From: Syntrophomonadaceae bacterium
GTDB lineage: Bacteria > Bacillota > Dethiobacteria > DTU022
Assembly (NCBI GenBank): GCA_007119965.1
Contig: SKOR01000038.1
Location: 34,523-98,522 of the forward strand
Reading direction: 5' to 3'
Length of the DNA stretch: 64,000 nucleotides
This document shows, piece after piece, positions 45,386 to 54,182 of the stretch. Position 1 is the stretch's first letter. Every line of letters begins with the position of its first letter. The notes under the pieces were generated by a model, which was given only the letters and a program-made list of their open reading frames with translations, was not told the origin of the DNA and did not search any database. A program made the translations under genes and the position numbers.

Positions 45386-45655
45386 CAATCTTTAACTGTA
45401 AAAGCGAAGAAGGGCAGGAGTAAGCAATATATCTTATTTAGAGAGCCGGGGGAGCTGAAAACCGGTGAAGAATATTGCCGAAAGTCGGCCTGGAGCTGCA
45501 CGGCTGAAACTTAAGTAGGCCGGGCCGGGGTGATACCGTTACCACACTCATTGAGAGGCAGGACCTTTAATTTTTCAGTTTAAGGGAAAGCATTTAAAAG
45601 GGTGGTACCGCGGAGGAAGTCCCTTCGCCCCTTTGGGCGGGGGGTATTTTTATAT
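45386..45655 (+). ncRNA. T-box leader (tRNA-responsive antiterminator) for the ilv-leu operon
   Basis: The T-box motif AGGGTGGTACCGCG is at 45599-45612 and AAGGG/CCCTT can form the antiterminator. The competing terminator is a ten-pair stem (45621-45630 with 45635-45644, some G-U pairs) followed by T-rich DNA. Stem I is visible: CAGG (45415-45418) with CCTG (45489-45492), AGTA (45419-45422) opposite GAA (45480-45482), and GCAATAT (45424-45430) with ATATTGC (45472-45478). The predicted specifier is GTC (45484-45486, valine) followed by a purine. Uncharged tRNA would let the operon be read. Specifier choice is inference. Confidence 0.93.
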
Positions 45656-45915
45656 AATTATACACTTTAAACGAAGAGGCGATTTTGCTGAACCTGCTAG
45701 TTTTATAAACGAAGAGGTTGGTTCCGAACAAGAAGCAGTAATCTCTGCTTGTTAAGCATGTTTACTTTTGTGGGGAAGACGTATTTAAGGAACCCGGATC
45801 TTCCGGCAGGTTAGCAGAGCAGATATAACCCGTGTTATTATTAGGATGATAATTTATCCGGGAGCCGGTTGCTGAATCCCGGATTCTGAATACTGAATTA
45901 ACAGGAGGTTAAGCC
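45656..45915 (+). other. Unusually long spacer between T-box terminator and ilvD
   Basis: About 260 bp without an open frame. It holds two 12-bp direct repeats TAAACGAAGAGG (45668-45679 and 45706-45717), a hairpin with arms AACAAG/AGCAG and CTGCTTGTT (45727-45753), the second copy of the 22-bp element (45804-45825) and the ribosome site AGGAGG before ilvD. Confidence 0.6.
45804..45825 (+). repeat. 22-bp element B (copy upstream of ilvD)
   Basis: Matches 43706-43727 at 19 of 22 positions. It lies about 90 bp before the ilvD start. Confidence 0.4.
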
Positions 45916-47580
45916 ATGCGAAGCCATAAAGTAACCAGGGGCGTAGACCGGGCCCCGCACCGCTCTCTTTTTAAAGCGTCCGGGTTTCATCCCGAAGAAC
46001 TTAAGCGCCCCCTGATAGGTATCGTCAATTCTGCCAATGAAATTGTTCCGGGACATATTCATCTGGACACTATTGCCGCAGCAGTAAAAACAGGAGTGAG
46101 AATAAGTGGCGGCACTCCGATTGAATTTCCGACAATTGCAATCTGCGACGGGATTGCTATGAATCACGCAGGGATGCACTACTCCCTGGCCAGCCGCGAA
46201 ATCGTTGCCGACAGCATTGAGCTGATGGTTGAATCCCATTGTTTTGACGCCCTGGTCATGATTACTAATTGTGATAAAATTACCCCCGGCATGATGATGG
46301 CCGCCGCAAGGCTAAACCTGCCCGCAATCCTGGTCAGCGGGGGGCCGATGTTTGCGGGTGTTCAAAACGGTGAAAAAATCGATTTGAGCAGCGTTTTCGA
46401 GGGCGTCGGAGCTGTTCGTTCGGGTCGAATGTCTGAAGCAGAGCTTGAGGAGATGGAGCATAAGGCCTGTCCAGGCTGCGGTTCCTGTGCCGGAATGTTT
46501 ACTGCAAATTCAATGAACTGTATGGCTGAAGCACTCGGCCTGGCCCTGCCCGGCAACGGGACAATTCCAGCGGTTAGCGCCGATCGGGTGCTGCTGGCTA
46601 AAGAAGCCGGAATACAGGTCATGAACCTGCTTCGCAACGGGATCACTACCGATAGAATTTTAGTACCCGAAGCATTTGATAATGCGCTGGCGGTCGATAT
46701 GGCCCTGGGCTGCTCAACAAATACCCTGCTCCACCTCACTGCGCTTGCCCACGAATGCGGGTTTAAGCTTGATCTAAGAAGGGTAAATGAAATTAGCAAA
46801 AAAACCCCGCAACTATGCCTGCTCAGCCCTGCAGGCCCTGATCGGATTGAAGATCTGGGCAGGGCAGGGGGTGTTACAGCAGTGATTAGTGAACTGCTGG
46901 AAGCAAAATTGCTAAAACCTGACCTGCTCACCGTAACAGGAAAAACTATCGCTGAAAATGCGGCAGGAACTGCTGTAACAGATCAAACCGTAATACGCAG
47001 CGTAAAAGCGCCGCGCCGCCCACAGGGCGGCCTGGCTGTCCTGTTCGGCAACCTGGCGCCGGAAGGCGCTGTAGTAAAGCAGGGAGCAGTGTCTGAATCT
47101 ATGCAGGTATTTACAGGGACAGCAAGGGTTTTCGACAGTGAAGAAAGCGCCGTAGAAGCGATTAACCTCGGCGCTGTAACTGAAGGAAATGTTGTTGTCA
47201 TTCGTTATGAAGGCCCCCGCGGTGGCCCGGGAATGCGTGAAATGCTGGCGCCAACTTCGGTCCTGGCGGGCATGGGCCTTGATGATAAAGTGGCCCTTAT
47301 AACCGATGGCCGGTTTTCCGGGGCTACGAGAGGCGCTTCAATTGGACACATTTCCCCCGAAGCTGCTTCCGGCGGCCTGATTGGCCTTGTTGAAGAAGGC
47401 GATCAAATTTCCATCGATTTGCCGCGCTATTCGCTGGAGTTGAAGGTAAGAGACGCTGAATTGAAAAAACGTAAAGAGACCTGGCAGCCGCCCGAGCCGA
47501 AAATAAACCACGGCTACCTGAAACGCTATGCCCGACTTGTATCTTCGGCAGGAAGCGGCGCTGTCCTGGACGAAGTTTAA
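45916..47580 (+). CDS. ilvD: Dihydroxyacid dehydratase
   Basis: A 554-residue iron-sulfur enzyme that dehydrates dihydroxy acids to the keto acids of valine and isoleucine. The cluster cysteines are seen in [10 protein letters not shown] and in [19 protein letters not shown] (about 190-210), and the C-terminal [13 protein letters not shown] and [11 protein letters not shown] motifs are intact. AGGAGG precedes the ATG. It is the first gene of the T-box-controlled operon ilvD-ilvB-ilvH-leuC-leuD. Length matches the family. Confidence 0.97.
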   Translation: MRSHKVTRGVDRAPHRSLFKASGFHPEELKRPLIGIVNSANEIVPGHIHLDTIAAAVKTGVRISGGTPIEFPTIAICDGIAMNHAGMHYSLASREIVADSIELMVESHCFDALVMITNCDKITPGMMMAAARLNLPAILVSGGPMFAGVQNGEKIDLSSVFEGVGAVRSGRMSEAELEEMEHKACPGCGSCAGMFTANSMNCMAEALGLALPGNGTIPAVSADRVLLAKEAGIQVMNLLRNGITTDRILVPEAFDNALAVDMALGCSTNTLLHLTALAHECGFKLDLRRVNEISKKTPQLCLLSPAGPDRIEDLGRAGGVTAVISELLEAKLLKPDLLTVTGKTIAENAAGTAVTDQTVIRSVKAPRRPQGGLAVLFGNLAPEGAVVKQGAVSESMQVFTGTARVFDSEESAVEAINLGAVTEGNVVVIRYEGPRGGPGMREMLAPTSVLAGMGLDDKVALITDGRFSGATRGASIGHISPEAASGGLIGLVEEGDQISIDLPRYSLELKVRDAELKKRKETWQPPEPKINHGYLKRYARLVSSAGSGAVLDEV

Positions 47581-47615
47581 GGCCAGAAACGACTATAGGA
47601 AACAGGTGATATAAC

Positions 47616-49310
47616 ATGAAGAAAAAACTCACCAGGGGTTCAGCGATGATCCTGTCGGCCCTGCACAAAGAGGGCGTCGAGATTGTTTTCGGTTTCCCCG
47701 GGGGTGCGGTCCTGCCCCTGTACGATCAACTTTATGATGATCCGATTAAACATCTCCTGGTCAGGCATGAGCAGGCTGCCGTGCATGCCGCAGACGGTTA
47801 TGCCCGGGTTACGGGTAAGCCCGGCGTTGTATTTGCCACTTCCGGACCCGGCGCCACCAACCTGGTCACCGGGATTGCCAATGCCTACATGGACTCTGTC
47901 CCGATGGTTTTAATTACAGGGCAGGTTGCTAAAAACTTCATTGGCACTGATGCTTTCCAGGAAGCCGATATCACCGGTATTACCATCCCGGTAACCAAAC
48001 ATAACTACCTGGTCAGGGATATAGAAGACCTTCCCGCCATATTGGCTGAAGCTTTCTACATTGCCTCTACCGGCCGCCGCGGCCCTGTACTAGTAGATAT
48101 CCCTAAAGATATCTTTGACCAGGAAGCATATTTCGAATATAACACCCGGTGCGATATCCCCGGTTATAAGCCTACTTACGAAGGCCATGTTGGCCAGGTC
48201 AGCCGTGCTGTAAAAGCGATCCGTGACGCAAAAAAGCCGGTGATATTCGGAGGTGGGGGCTTAATCAGGTCCGGAGCATCAACAGCCCTTCGTGAGCTGG
48301 CGGAAGCAGCGCAGATCCCGGTGATTCTTTCCCTGATGGGCCTTGGCGCTTACCCCGGGGATCGAGAGCTCTTCCTCGGCATGCCGGGGATGCACGGCAG
48401 CGTTACTGCCAACTATGCTTTGACCGAAGCCGATCTGATTATAGCAACAGGGGTCCGTTTTGATGATCGGGTTACCGGTAAACTCGAATCATTTGCCAGG
48501 CATGCAAAAATCATTCATATCGACATAGACCCGGCAGAGATCGGTAAAAATGTTGCCATCGATATTCCCATTGTTGGCGATGTAAAAATGGTTTTAGAAG
48601 AATTGCTCCGCAAGCTGCGCCCCGGTGATACAGCTGACTGGTTAAAACAAATCTTTGCCTGGCAGAAAAAATTCCCGATGCCCCTTGGCTCAGGTTCTGC
48701 CGGGGGCAGCCTGAAACCCCAGTTTGTGATCAGGGAGCTCAGCAGGTTGAGCGGCGAGGATACAATTGTCGCCACTGATGTCGGCCAGCACCAGATGTGG
48801 TCGGCCCAGCACTTTATCGTGCGGGATCCGAACACATTTCTAACCTCGGGCGGCCTGGGGACCATGGGTTACGGCTTTCCCGCGGCAATCGGCGCCAAGC
48901 TGGCAGCTCCAGATAAAAAGGTGATCTGTATCAGCGGGGACGGTAGTTTCCAGATGAACATCCAGGAACTGACTACGGCTGTCCACAATAAAATTGATCT
49001 GACGATTGCCATAATCAATAACGGGTTTTTGGGCATGGTCCGCCAGTGGCAGGATATTTTTTATGCCAAGCGCTACTCTTATACTGAGATGGAGGGCAAC
49101 CCTGATTTTGTCAAGGTTGCTGAGGCCTTCGGAGCTAAAGGTTTACGCGCTGCCAGCGATAAAGAAGCAACTGCGGCGATTAAAGAGGCCATGCAGACCA
49201 AAGGGCCCGTATTGATTGACTTTATAGTTGACCCGGAGGAAAATGTCTACCCAATGGTGGCGCCTAACCATCCCATCAACGAAATAATTGTCGGGGGTGA
49301 CCAGCAATGA
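47616..49310 (+). CDS. ilvB: Acetolactate synthase large subunit
   Basis: A 564-residue thiamine-diphosphate enzyme (IlvB/AlsS-like biosynthetic form). The ThDP glutamate is in VRHEQAAVHAADGYAR, and the diphosphate-Mg site is GDGSFQMNIQELTTA with the later NNGFLGMVRQWQ. It condenses pyruvate (or 2-oxobutyrate) to acetohydroxy acids. FAD-binding residues of the central domain are present. It overlaps ilvH by 4 bp, indicating coupling with its regulatory subunit. Confidence 0.97.
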   Translation: MKKKLTRGSAMILSALHKEGVEIVFGFPGGAVLPLYDQLYDDPIKHLLVRHEQAAVHAADGYARVTGKPGVVFATSGPGATNLVTGIANAYMDSVPMVLITGQVAKNFIGTDAFQEADITGITIPVTKHNYLVRDIEDLPAILAEAFYIASTGRRGPVLVDIPKDIFDQEAYFEYNTRCDIPGYKPTYEGHVGQVSRAVKAIRDAKKPVIFGGGGLIRSGASTALRELAEAAQIPVILSLMGLGAYPGDRELFLGMPGMHGSVTANYALTEADLIIATGVRFDDRVTGKLESFARHAKIIHIDIDPAEIGKNVAIDIPIVGDVKMVLEELLRKLRPGDTADWLKQIFAWQKKFPMPLGSGSAGGSLKPQFVIRELSRLSGEDTIVATDVGQHQMWSAQHFIVRDPNTFLTSGGLGTMGYGFPAAIGAKLAAPDKKVICISGDGSFQMNIQELTTAVHNKIDLTIAIINNGFLGMVRQWQDIFYAKRYSYTEMEGNPDFVKVAEAFGAKGLRAASDKEATAAIKEAMQTKGPVLIDFIVDPEENVYPMVAPNHPINEIIVGGDQQ

Positions 49311-49822
49311 AACATGTTCTAGCTGTTCTTGTTGAAGATAAACCCGGTGCATTGACCAGGATTTCCGGGCTTTTCAGCCGCCGCGGCTTTAATATTGAAA
49401 ACATAGCCGTGGGTGAAACGCTTACGCCCGGGATATCGCGAATGACAATTACAGTAGAAGGCAGCGAACTGCTGATTGAACAGGTTGTCAAGCAGCTGCA
49501 TAAACTGATCAATGTAATCAGGGTAAGCAATTTATCCACCGAACCTTCAGTTATGCGGGAGTTGATGCTGATCAAGGTCAATGCTGAAGTCGGCAATCGC
49601 AGCGATATCCAGCAGATTGTGGAAACTTTTCGCGGGAAAGTCGTTGATGTGTCACCCGACTCAATGGTAGTGGAAGTGACCGGCAACGAAGATAAAATGG
49701 AAGCCATTAAACTGCTTCTGCAGCACTTTGGAATTAAAGAGATTGTAAGGACTGGAAAAATAGCTTTGCTGCGCGGCTCGAAAGTAACCAGGGAAAGCTT
49801 AAATGGCAGCAGATGGCAGTGA
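49307..49822 (+). CDS. ilvH: Acetolactate synthase small (regulatory) subunit
   Basis: A 171-residue ACT-domain protein: VLAVLVEDKPGALTRISGLF and RRGFNIENIAVGET mark the N-terminal ACT fold. The C-terminal region (EIVRTGKIALLRGS) completes the family. It binds valine and lowers synthase activity. It overlaps the end of ilvB by 4 bp. Length is normal for IlvH/IlvN of the long type. Confidence 0.96.
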   Translation: MKHVLAVLVEDKPGALTRISGLFSRRGFNIENIAVGETLTPGISRMTITVEGSELLIEQVVKQLHKLINVIRVSNLSTEPSVMRELMLIKVNAEVGNRSDIQQIVETFRGKVVDVSPDSMVVEVTGNEDKMEAIKLLLQHFGIKEIVRTGKIALLRGSKVTRESLNGSRWQ

Positions 49823-49883
49823 ACGGGTCAACATTAACAACTAATTTGTCTGAGCGTATATTTAATCAGCAGAAAGATGGTGG

Positions 49884-51161
49884 ATGATGAATAAAAAAAA
49901 CGGATCGACAATGGTGGAAAAAATCCTGGCTTCCAGGGCAGGCAATGAAAAAGCGTCCCCGGGGAATCTGGTTAATGTTCCGGTAGACCTGGCATTGGGT
50001 AATGATATTACTGCTCCCGTAGCAATCAAAGAATTTAAACGCTTTGGGCTGGCTCGGGTTTTCGATCCTGAAAAAATTGTTCTTGTCCCCGATCACTTTA
50101 CGCCCAATAAAGATATAGCGGCGGCAGAGCAGGCCCTCGTCCTGCGCCGTTTTGCCGCACAATACGGGATAAAGCATTATTATGAGGTCGGCAGAATGGG
50201 TATCGAGCATGCCCTGCTGCCGGAGCAGGGGCTGATCAGGCCCGGGATGGTTATCATCGGTGCAGATTCCCATACCTGTACTTACGGCGCATTAGGCGCT
50301 TTTGCCACCGGCGTCGGCAGTACAGATCTCGCTGCAGCAATGGCCATCGGGGAGGCCTGGTTCAAAGTCCCCTTCACGCTGCGTTTTGAGTACAACGGCT
50401 CCCTTCCGGAATGGGTAAGCGGAAAAGATTTGATTTTATATACTATTGGACGTATCGGTGTTGACGGGGCCCGCTACCGGGCCATGGAATTTGCCGGTCC
50501 GGTCATTGAACAGCTTTCGATGGACGGCCGCCTGACCATGGCCAACATGGCTATTGAAGCCGGTGGTAAATGCGGTTATGTTCAGCCCGATAATATTACC
50601 TTTGAGTATCTCAAGGGACGGGTTGCCGAACCGTATACTGCTGTTTACAGCGATCCTGATGCTTCCTATGAGCAGATCTTTAGTTTTGACATAAGCAGCA
50701 TTGAGCCGCAGATTGCTTTTCCCCCTTCTCCCGATAATGTCCATCCGGTTTCCAGGGCTGCCGGCATCAAGCTTGACCAGGTAGTAATCGGTTCCTGCAC
50801 CAACGGGCGGATTGAGGACCTGCGCATTGCTGCTTCCGTTATGAAAGGGAAAAAAGTTAACCCCGGGGTCAGGCTACTGGTGATACCCGCCACCCAGGAA
50901 ATTTACCGCCAGGCGCTTCAGGAAGGCTTGCTGACAACTTTTATTGATGCCGAGGCGGCGGTCAGCACCCCCACCTGCGGGCCCTGCCTTGGAGGCCATA
51001 TGGGAATCCTGGCCAAAGGCGAGAAAGCCCTTGCTACCACAAACCGGAACTTTATCGGCCGCATGGGCCATCCCGAAAGTGAAGTATACCTGTCCAACCC
51101 CGCAGTTGCCGCCGCTTCAGCCATCGCAGGGGCAATAGTTCACCCCGAGGAGGTTATTTAA
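49884..51161 (+). CDS. leuC: 3-isopropylmalate dehydratase large subunit
   Basis: A 425-residue aconitase-family protein. Cluster cysteines are in GSCTNGR and in STPTCGPCLGGHMG; DSHTCTYGALGAFATGVGS is the substrate/cluster region. It belongs to the two-subunit LeuC/LeuD (or homoaconitase/citramalate isomerase) group. It overlaps leuD by one base. Two ATGs (49884 and 49887) are possible. It lies 60 bp after ilvH. The neighbourhood favours leucine synthesis. Confidence 0.93.
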   Translation: MMNKKNGSTMVEKILASRAGNEKASPGNLVNVPVDLALGNDITAPVAIKEFKRFGLARVFDPEKIVLVPDHFTPNKDIAAAEQALVLRRFAAQYGIKHYYEVGRMGIEHALLPEQGLIRPGMVIIGADSHTCTYGALGAFATGVGSTDLAAAMAIGEAWFKVPFTLRFEYNGSLPEWVSGKDLILYTIGRIGVDGARYRAMEFAGPVIEQLSMDGRLTMANMAIEAGGKCGYVQPDNITFEYLKGRVAEPYTAVYSDPDASYEQIFSFDISSIEPQIAFPPSPDNVHPVSRAAGIKLDQVVIGSCTNGRIEDLRIAASVMKGKKVNPGVRLLVIPATQEIYRQALQEGLLTTFIDAEAAVSTPTCGPCLGGHMGILAKGEKALATTNRNFIGRMGHPESEVYLSNPAVAAASAIAGAIVHPEEVI

Positions 51162-51664
51162 TGATCCTGGAAGGAAAAATATGGGTTTTTGGAGACAACA
51201 TTGACACCGATGCTATAATCGCAGCCCGATATTTAAGTACAGTAGACCCGCAGGAACTGGCCGGGCACCTGATGGAAGATATCAGGCCTGAATTCCCTCA
51301 ACTTGTCGGCCCCGGGGATATCCTTGTTGCAGGCAGTAATTTTGGCTGTGGCAGTTCGCGTGAGCATGCCCCCCTGGCGATCAAGGGCGCCGGTATCTCC
51401 TGTGTGATCGCCCGTAGTTTTGCCCGTATATTTTACCGCAACTCCATCAATATCGGTCTGCCGATCCTGGAGTGTTCCGATGATCTTTCCGGCCTCAGGC
51501 CCGGTGAAGATAAACTGCAGGTTAACCTGGAACAGGGCCTGATTATTCACGTCCAAAGCGGGCGTGAATACCATGCCGCCCCCTTTCCTCCTTTCATGCA
51601 GGAGATTATCGGTCTCGGCGGGCTGGTTGAATATGTTAAAGCAAGGCTCGACAGCCGGGACTAA
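51161..51664 (+). CDS. leuD: 3-isopropylmalate dehydratase small subunit
   Basis: A 167-residue swivel-domain subunit. It starts [23 protein letters not shown] and has [21 protein letters not shown], the substrate-binding loop, and [17 protein letters not shown]. It partners LeuC. It is the last gene of the operon; the other genes of the pathway (ilvC, leuA, leuB) are not in the window. Confidence 0.94.
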   Translation: MILEGKIWVFGDNIDTDAIIAARYLSTVDPQELAGHLMEDIRPEFPQLVGPGDILVAGSNFGCGSSREHAPLAIKGAGISCVIARSFARIFYRNSINIGLPILECSDDLSGLRPGEDKLQVNLEQGLIIHVQSGREYHAAPFPPFMQEIIGLGGLVEYVKARLDSRD

Positions 51665-51842
51665 AGTTCTGTTTGCAATTTTATTGTGGTAGTGGTAGGG
51701 TGTAACCGGGAGGATTGTGAATCTAAGATCGAATAGTGATCTTTGTGCGAGCCCTGCCCAACAATTTTTGTATTGATCATTCGGTTATCATACTTCTTCC
51801 CGGCCGAAAGATTCGGTTGGGCGATTTTGAGGAGGCATATGG
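51665..51842 (+). other. Intergenic region before the EF-G-like gene
   Basis: A 178-bp gap with an inverted repeat AAGATC/GATCTT (51727-51745) and a TATCAT near 51786 that could be a -10 box. No open frame of note. Confidence 0.4.
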
Positions 51843-53930
51843 ATGAAAAAGTACACCAGCGATAATATTCGCAACGTAGCATTAATTTCCCACGGCGGTG
51901 CCGGTAAGACTTCTCTTACCGAAGCGCTGCTTTTTACATCGGGGGCGATTAACCGCCTGGGGAAAATCGAGTCAGGGAACACAACCACTGATTTTGATCC
52001 CGATGAAGTTAAAAAGCAGGTCACCATTAATGTTGGCCTTGCCCCTCTCGAATGGAGCGGTATCAAAATAAATTTACTCGATACGCCCGGGTATTTTGAT
52101 TTTATCGGTGACGTGTTAGGCGCGCTGCGGGTTGCCGACAGTGCAGTTGTTGTGGTTTGTGCAGTTTCGGGTGTAGAAGTCGGTACCGAGAAAGTGTGGG
52201 GCTATGCTGATGATTTTAACCTGCCCCGTGTAGTGGCTATCAATAAGTTGGAACGTGAAAATGCCGACTACGAAGGAACCCTGGAGCAACTGCGCAGCCA
52301 TTTCGGATTCAGTGTGGCACCGCTGCAAATGCCGATTGGTAAAGAAGCTGACTTTAGAGGTGTTGTCGACCTGGTCAGTCAGAGAGCCCTGCTCTTTTCA
52401 GATAACGGAATGCAGGTTAAAGAAGAAGAAATACCTGCAGATTTGAAAGACCAGGCCGAAGACCTGAGGGAAAAGCTGGTTGAAGCGATAGCTGAAGCTG
52501 ATGACAGCCTGCTCGAGAAATACCTTGAGGGCGAAGTACTCAGTGAGGATGAAGTTAAGAAGGGCCTGCGACAGGGAGTCCTGCAAGGTAAAATTGTGCC
52601 GGTTCTCTGCTGCGCCGCAACTAAAAACTTCGGGACCCAGCCCCTGCTTGATCTGATCAAAAATTATATTCCTTCACCGCTTGACCAGGGAGAGCTAAAA
52701 GGGCTGCTGCCCGGCGGTGATGAAGAAACAACCAGGAAGCTGAGCCCCGATGAACCGATGTCAGCTTTCGTCTATAAAACTTTGGCCGATCCTTATGTGG
52801 GGAGGATTAACTTTTTCAGGGTTTACTCCGGAAAAATAGAGCCCGACAGCCAGGTTTATAACTCAAGAAAAGATATAACCGAACGGTTCGGACAGGTTTT
52901 CTCCATGAGAGGGAAAAACCAGGTTTCCATGGAAGAAATTGTGGCCGGGGATATAGCCTGTGTGGCTAAGCTGCAGGAGACGGTCACAGGTGATACGCTG
53001 TGCGACAGCAGCAAACCGATCTTATTTCCCCAGCTCAATTTCCCGGAGCCGGTTATTTCATTTGCCGTAGAACCAAAGACCAAAGGTGATGAGGAAAAAG
53101 TGGGCACCGGACTGGCTCGTTTCCTGGAAGAAGATCCGACCTTCCAGCTGGAAAGAAGAGCCGAAACCAAGCAGACCATTATTTCGGGCCTCGGCGAGCT
53201 GCATCTGGATATTATTGTCAGCCGCCTTTCGGAAAAATTTGGCGTTGAGGTAGAACTCTCGACCCCCAAGGTTCCCTACAAGGAAACAATAAAGGGGCAG
53301 GCCAAGGTGGAAGGCAAGCATAAAAAGCAATCCGGCGGACGCGGGCAGTTTGGGCATGTCTACTTAGAACTTGAACCTGCTGAAACAGGGCAGGGCCTTA
53401 TTTTTGAAAACAAGATTTTCGGTGGTTCAGTTCCAAGGCAGTATGTGCCTGCAGTGGAAAAAGGCGTCACTGAAGCAATGGAAGAAGGCGTTGTTGCCGG
53501 CTATCCTGTTCAGGATGTTGTAGTCCGGCTGGTAGACGGTTCTTACCACACAGTAGACTCTTCCGAGATGGCTTTTAAAATTGCTGCATCCCAGGCTTTT
53601 AAAAAAGGGATGGAAAAAGCGGGTGCAGTTCTTCTCGAACCAATAATGAACATGGAGGTTACAGTGCCCGAAGCTTTTATGGGTGATATCATGGGTGATT
53701 TAAACAGCAAACGGGGCCGGATCCAGGGGATGGAACCCGAAGACGGCCTGCAAAAAATCCGTGCCCAGGTGCCGATGGCAGAGATCTTCAAGTATTCGAT
53801 TGACCTCCGCTCAATGACCCAGGGACGGGGCTTCTTTTCCATGGAATTCTCGCATTACGAAGAGGTTCCCCACCAGGTTGCAGAGCAGGTAGTCGCTGCT
53901 ACCAGGGCAGGGCAGGAAGAAGAAGCTTAA
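51843..53930 (+). CDS. EF-G-like translational GTPase paralogue with altered switch II
   Basis: A 695-residue five-domain protein of the EF-G family, but not the canonical factor. P-loop GGAGKTS (18-24) replaces the usual DAGKTT, switch II is DTPGYFDF (Tyr84 in place of the catalytic His) and the base-recognition motif is NKLE (134-137) instead of NKxD. Domains II-V are complete (ELHLDIIVSRLSEKFGV, GRGQFGHVYLE, GRIQGME). Such proteins are known as EF-G-like or EF-G2 in several phyla; the role in translation or ribosome recycling is not settled. GAGGAGG precedes the ATG. Confidence 0.9.
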   Translation: MKKYTSDNIRNVALISHGGAGKTSLTEALLFTSGAINRLGKIESGNTTTDFDPDEVKKQVTINVGLAPLEWSGIKINLLDTPGYFDFIGDVLGALRVADSAVVVVCAVSGVEVGTEKVWGYADDFNLPRVVAINKLERENADYEGTLEQLRSHFGFSVAPLQMPIGKEADFRGVVDLVSQRALLFSDNGMQVKEEEIPADLKDQAEDLREKLVEAIAEADDSLLEKYLEGEVLSEDEVKKGLRQGVLQGKIVPVLCCAATKNFGTQPLLDLIKNYIPSPLDQGELKGLLPGGDEETTRKLSPDEPMSAFVYKTLADPYVGRINFFRVYSGKIEPDSQVYNSRKDITERFGQVFSMRGKNQVSMEEIVAGDIACVAKLQETVTGDTLCDSSKPILFPQLNFPEPVISFAVEPKTKGDEEKVGTGLARFLEEDPTFQLERRAETKQTIISGLGELHLDIIVSRLSEKFGVEVELSTPKVPYKETIKGQAKVEGKHKKQSGGRGQFGHVYLELEPAETGQGLIFENKIFGGSVPRQYVPAVEKGVTEAMEEGVVAGYPVQDVVVRLVDGSYHTVDSSEMAFKIAASQAFKKGMEKAGAVLLEPIMNMEVTVPEAFMGDIMGDLNSKRGRIQGMEPEDGLQKIRAQVPMAEIFKYSIDLRSMTQGRGFFSMEFSHYEEVPHQVAEQVVAATRAGQEEEA

Positions 53931-53955
53931 AGGTCGGATATTGTATAAAATTGAT

Positions 53956-53981
53956 GGGACGGCCGAAACGGCCGTCCCTTT
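53956..53981 (+). terminator. Rho-independent terminator after the EF-G-like gene
   Basis: A ten-pair stem GGGACGGCCG/CGGCCGTCCC with AAA loop (53956-53978) is followed by three T residues, 25 bp after the stop codon. Short T run but very stable stem. Confidence 0.8.
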
Positions 53982-54182
53982 GCATGTTAGGACTTCTCTG
54001 TAATGCCGGTAAACCCGGGTAATTCATCATGCCCGGCAGGGTATCTTCTTTAAAGATGTCCATGCTGCTCCCCATCTTTTTGATCTGCGGGCAGCGGTTT
54101 GGATCAGAACCCGCTTCGCGGGTGGGGAGGGTCTGCATGAAGGTTTAAAGTGACCTTTCGGTGCAGTTAAAAACGACTTTCT
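53982..54182. other. Convergent intergenic region
   Basis: About 200 bp between converging genes. It has a short hairpin ACCCGC/GCGGGT around 54110-54124 but no clear terminator for the minus-strand ATP-grasp gene. Confidence 0.4.

Noticed and set aside
45248-45514. 88-codon open frame across the end of the carboxyltransferase gene
   Set aside because: It runs through the consensus promoter and Stem I of the T-box; it is a shadow frame.
54110-54124. Hairpin ACCCGC/GCGGGT after the ATP-grasp gene as a terminator
   Set aside because: It lies about 60 bp past the stop and has no T run in the minus direction.
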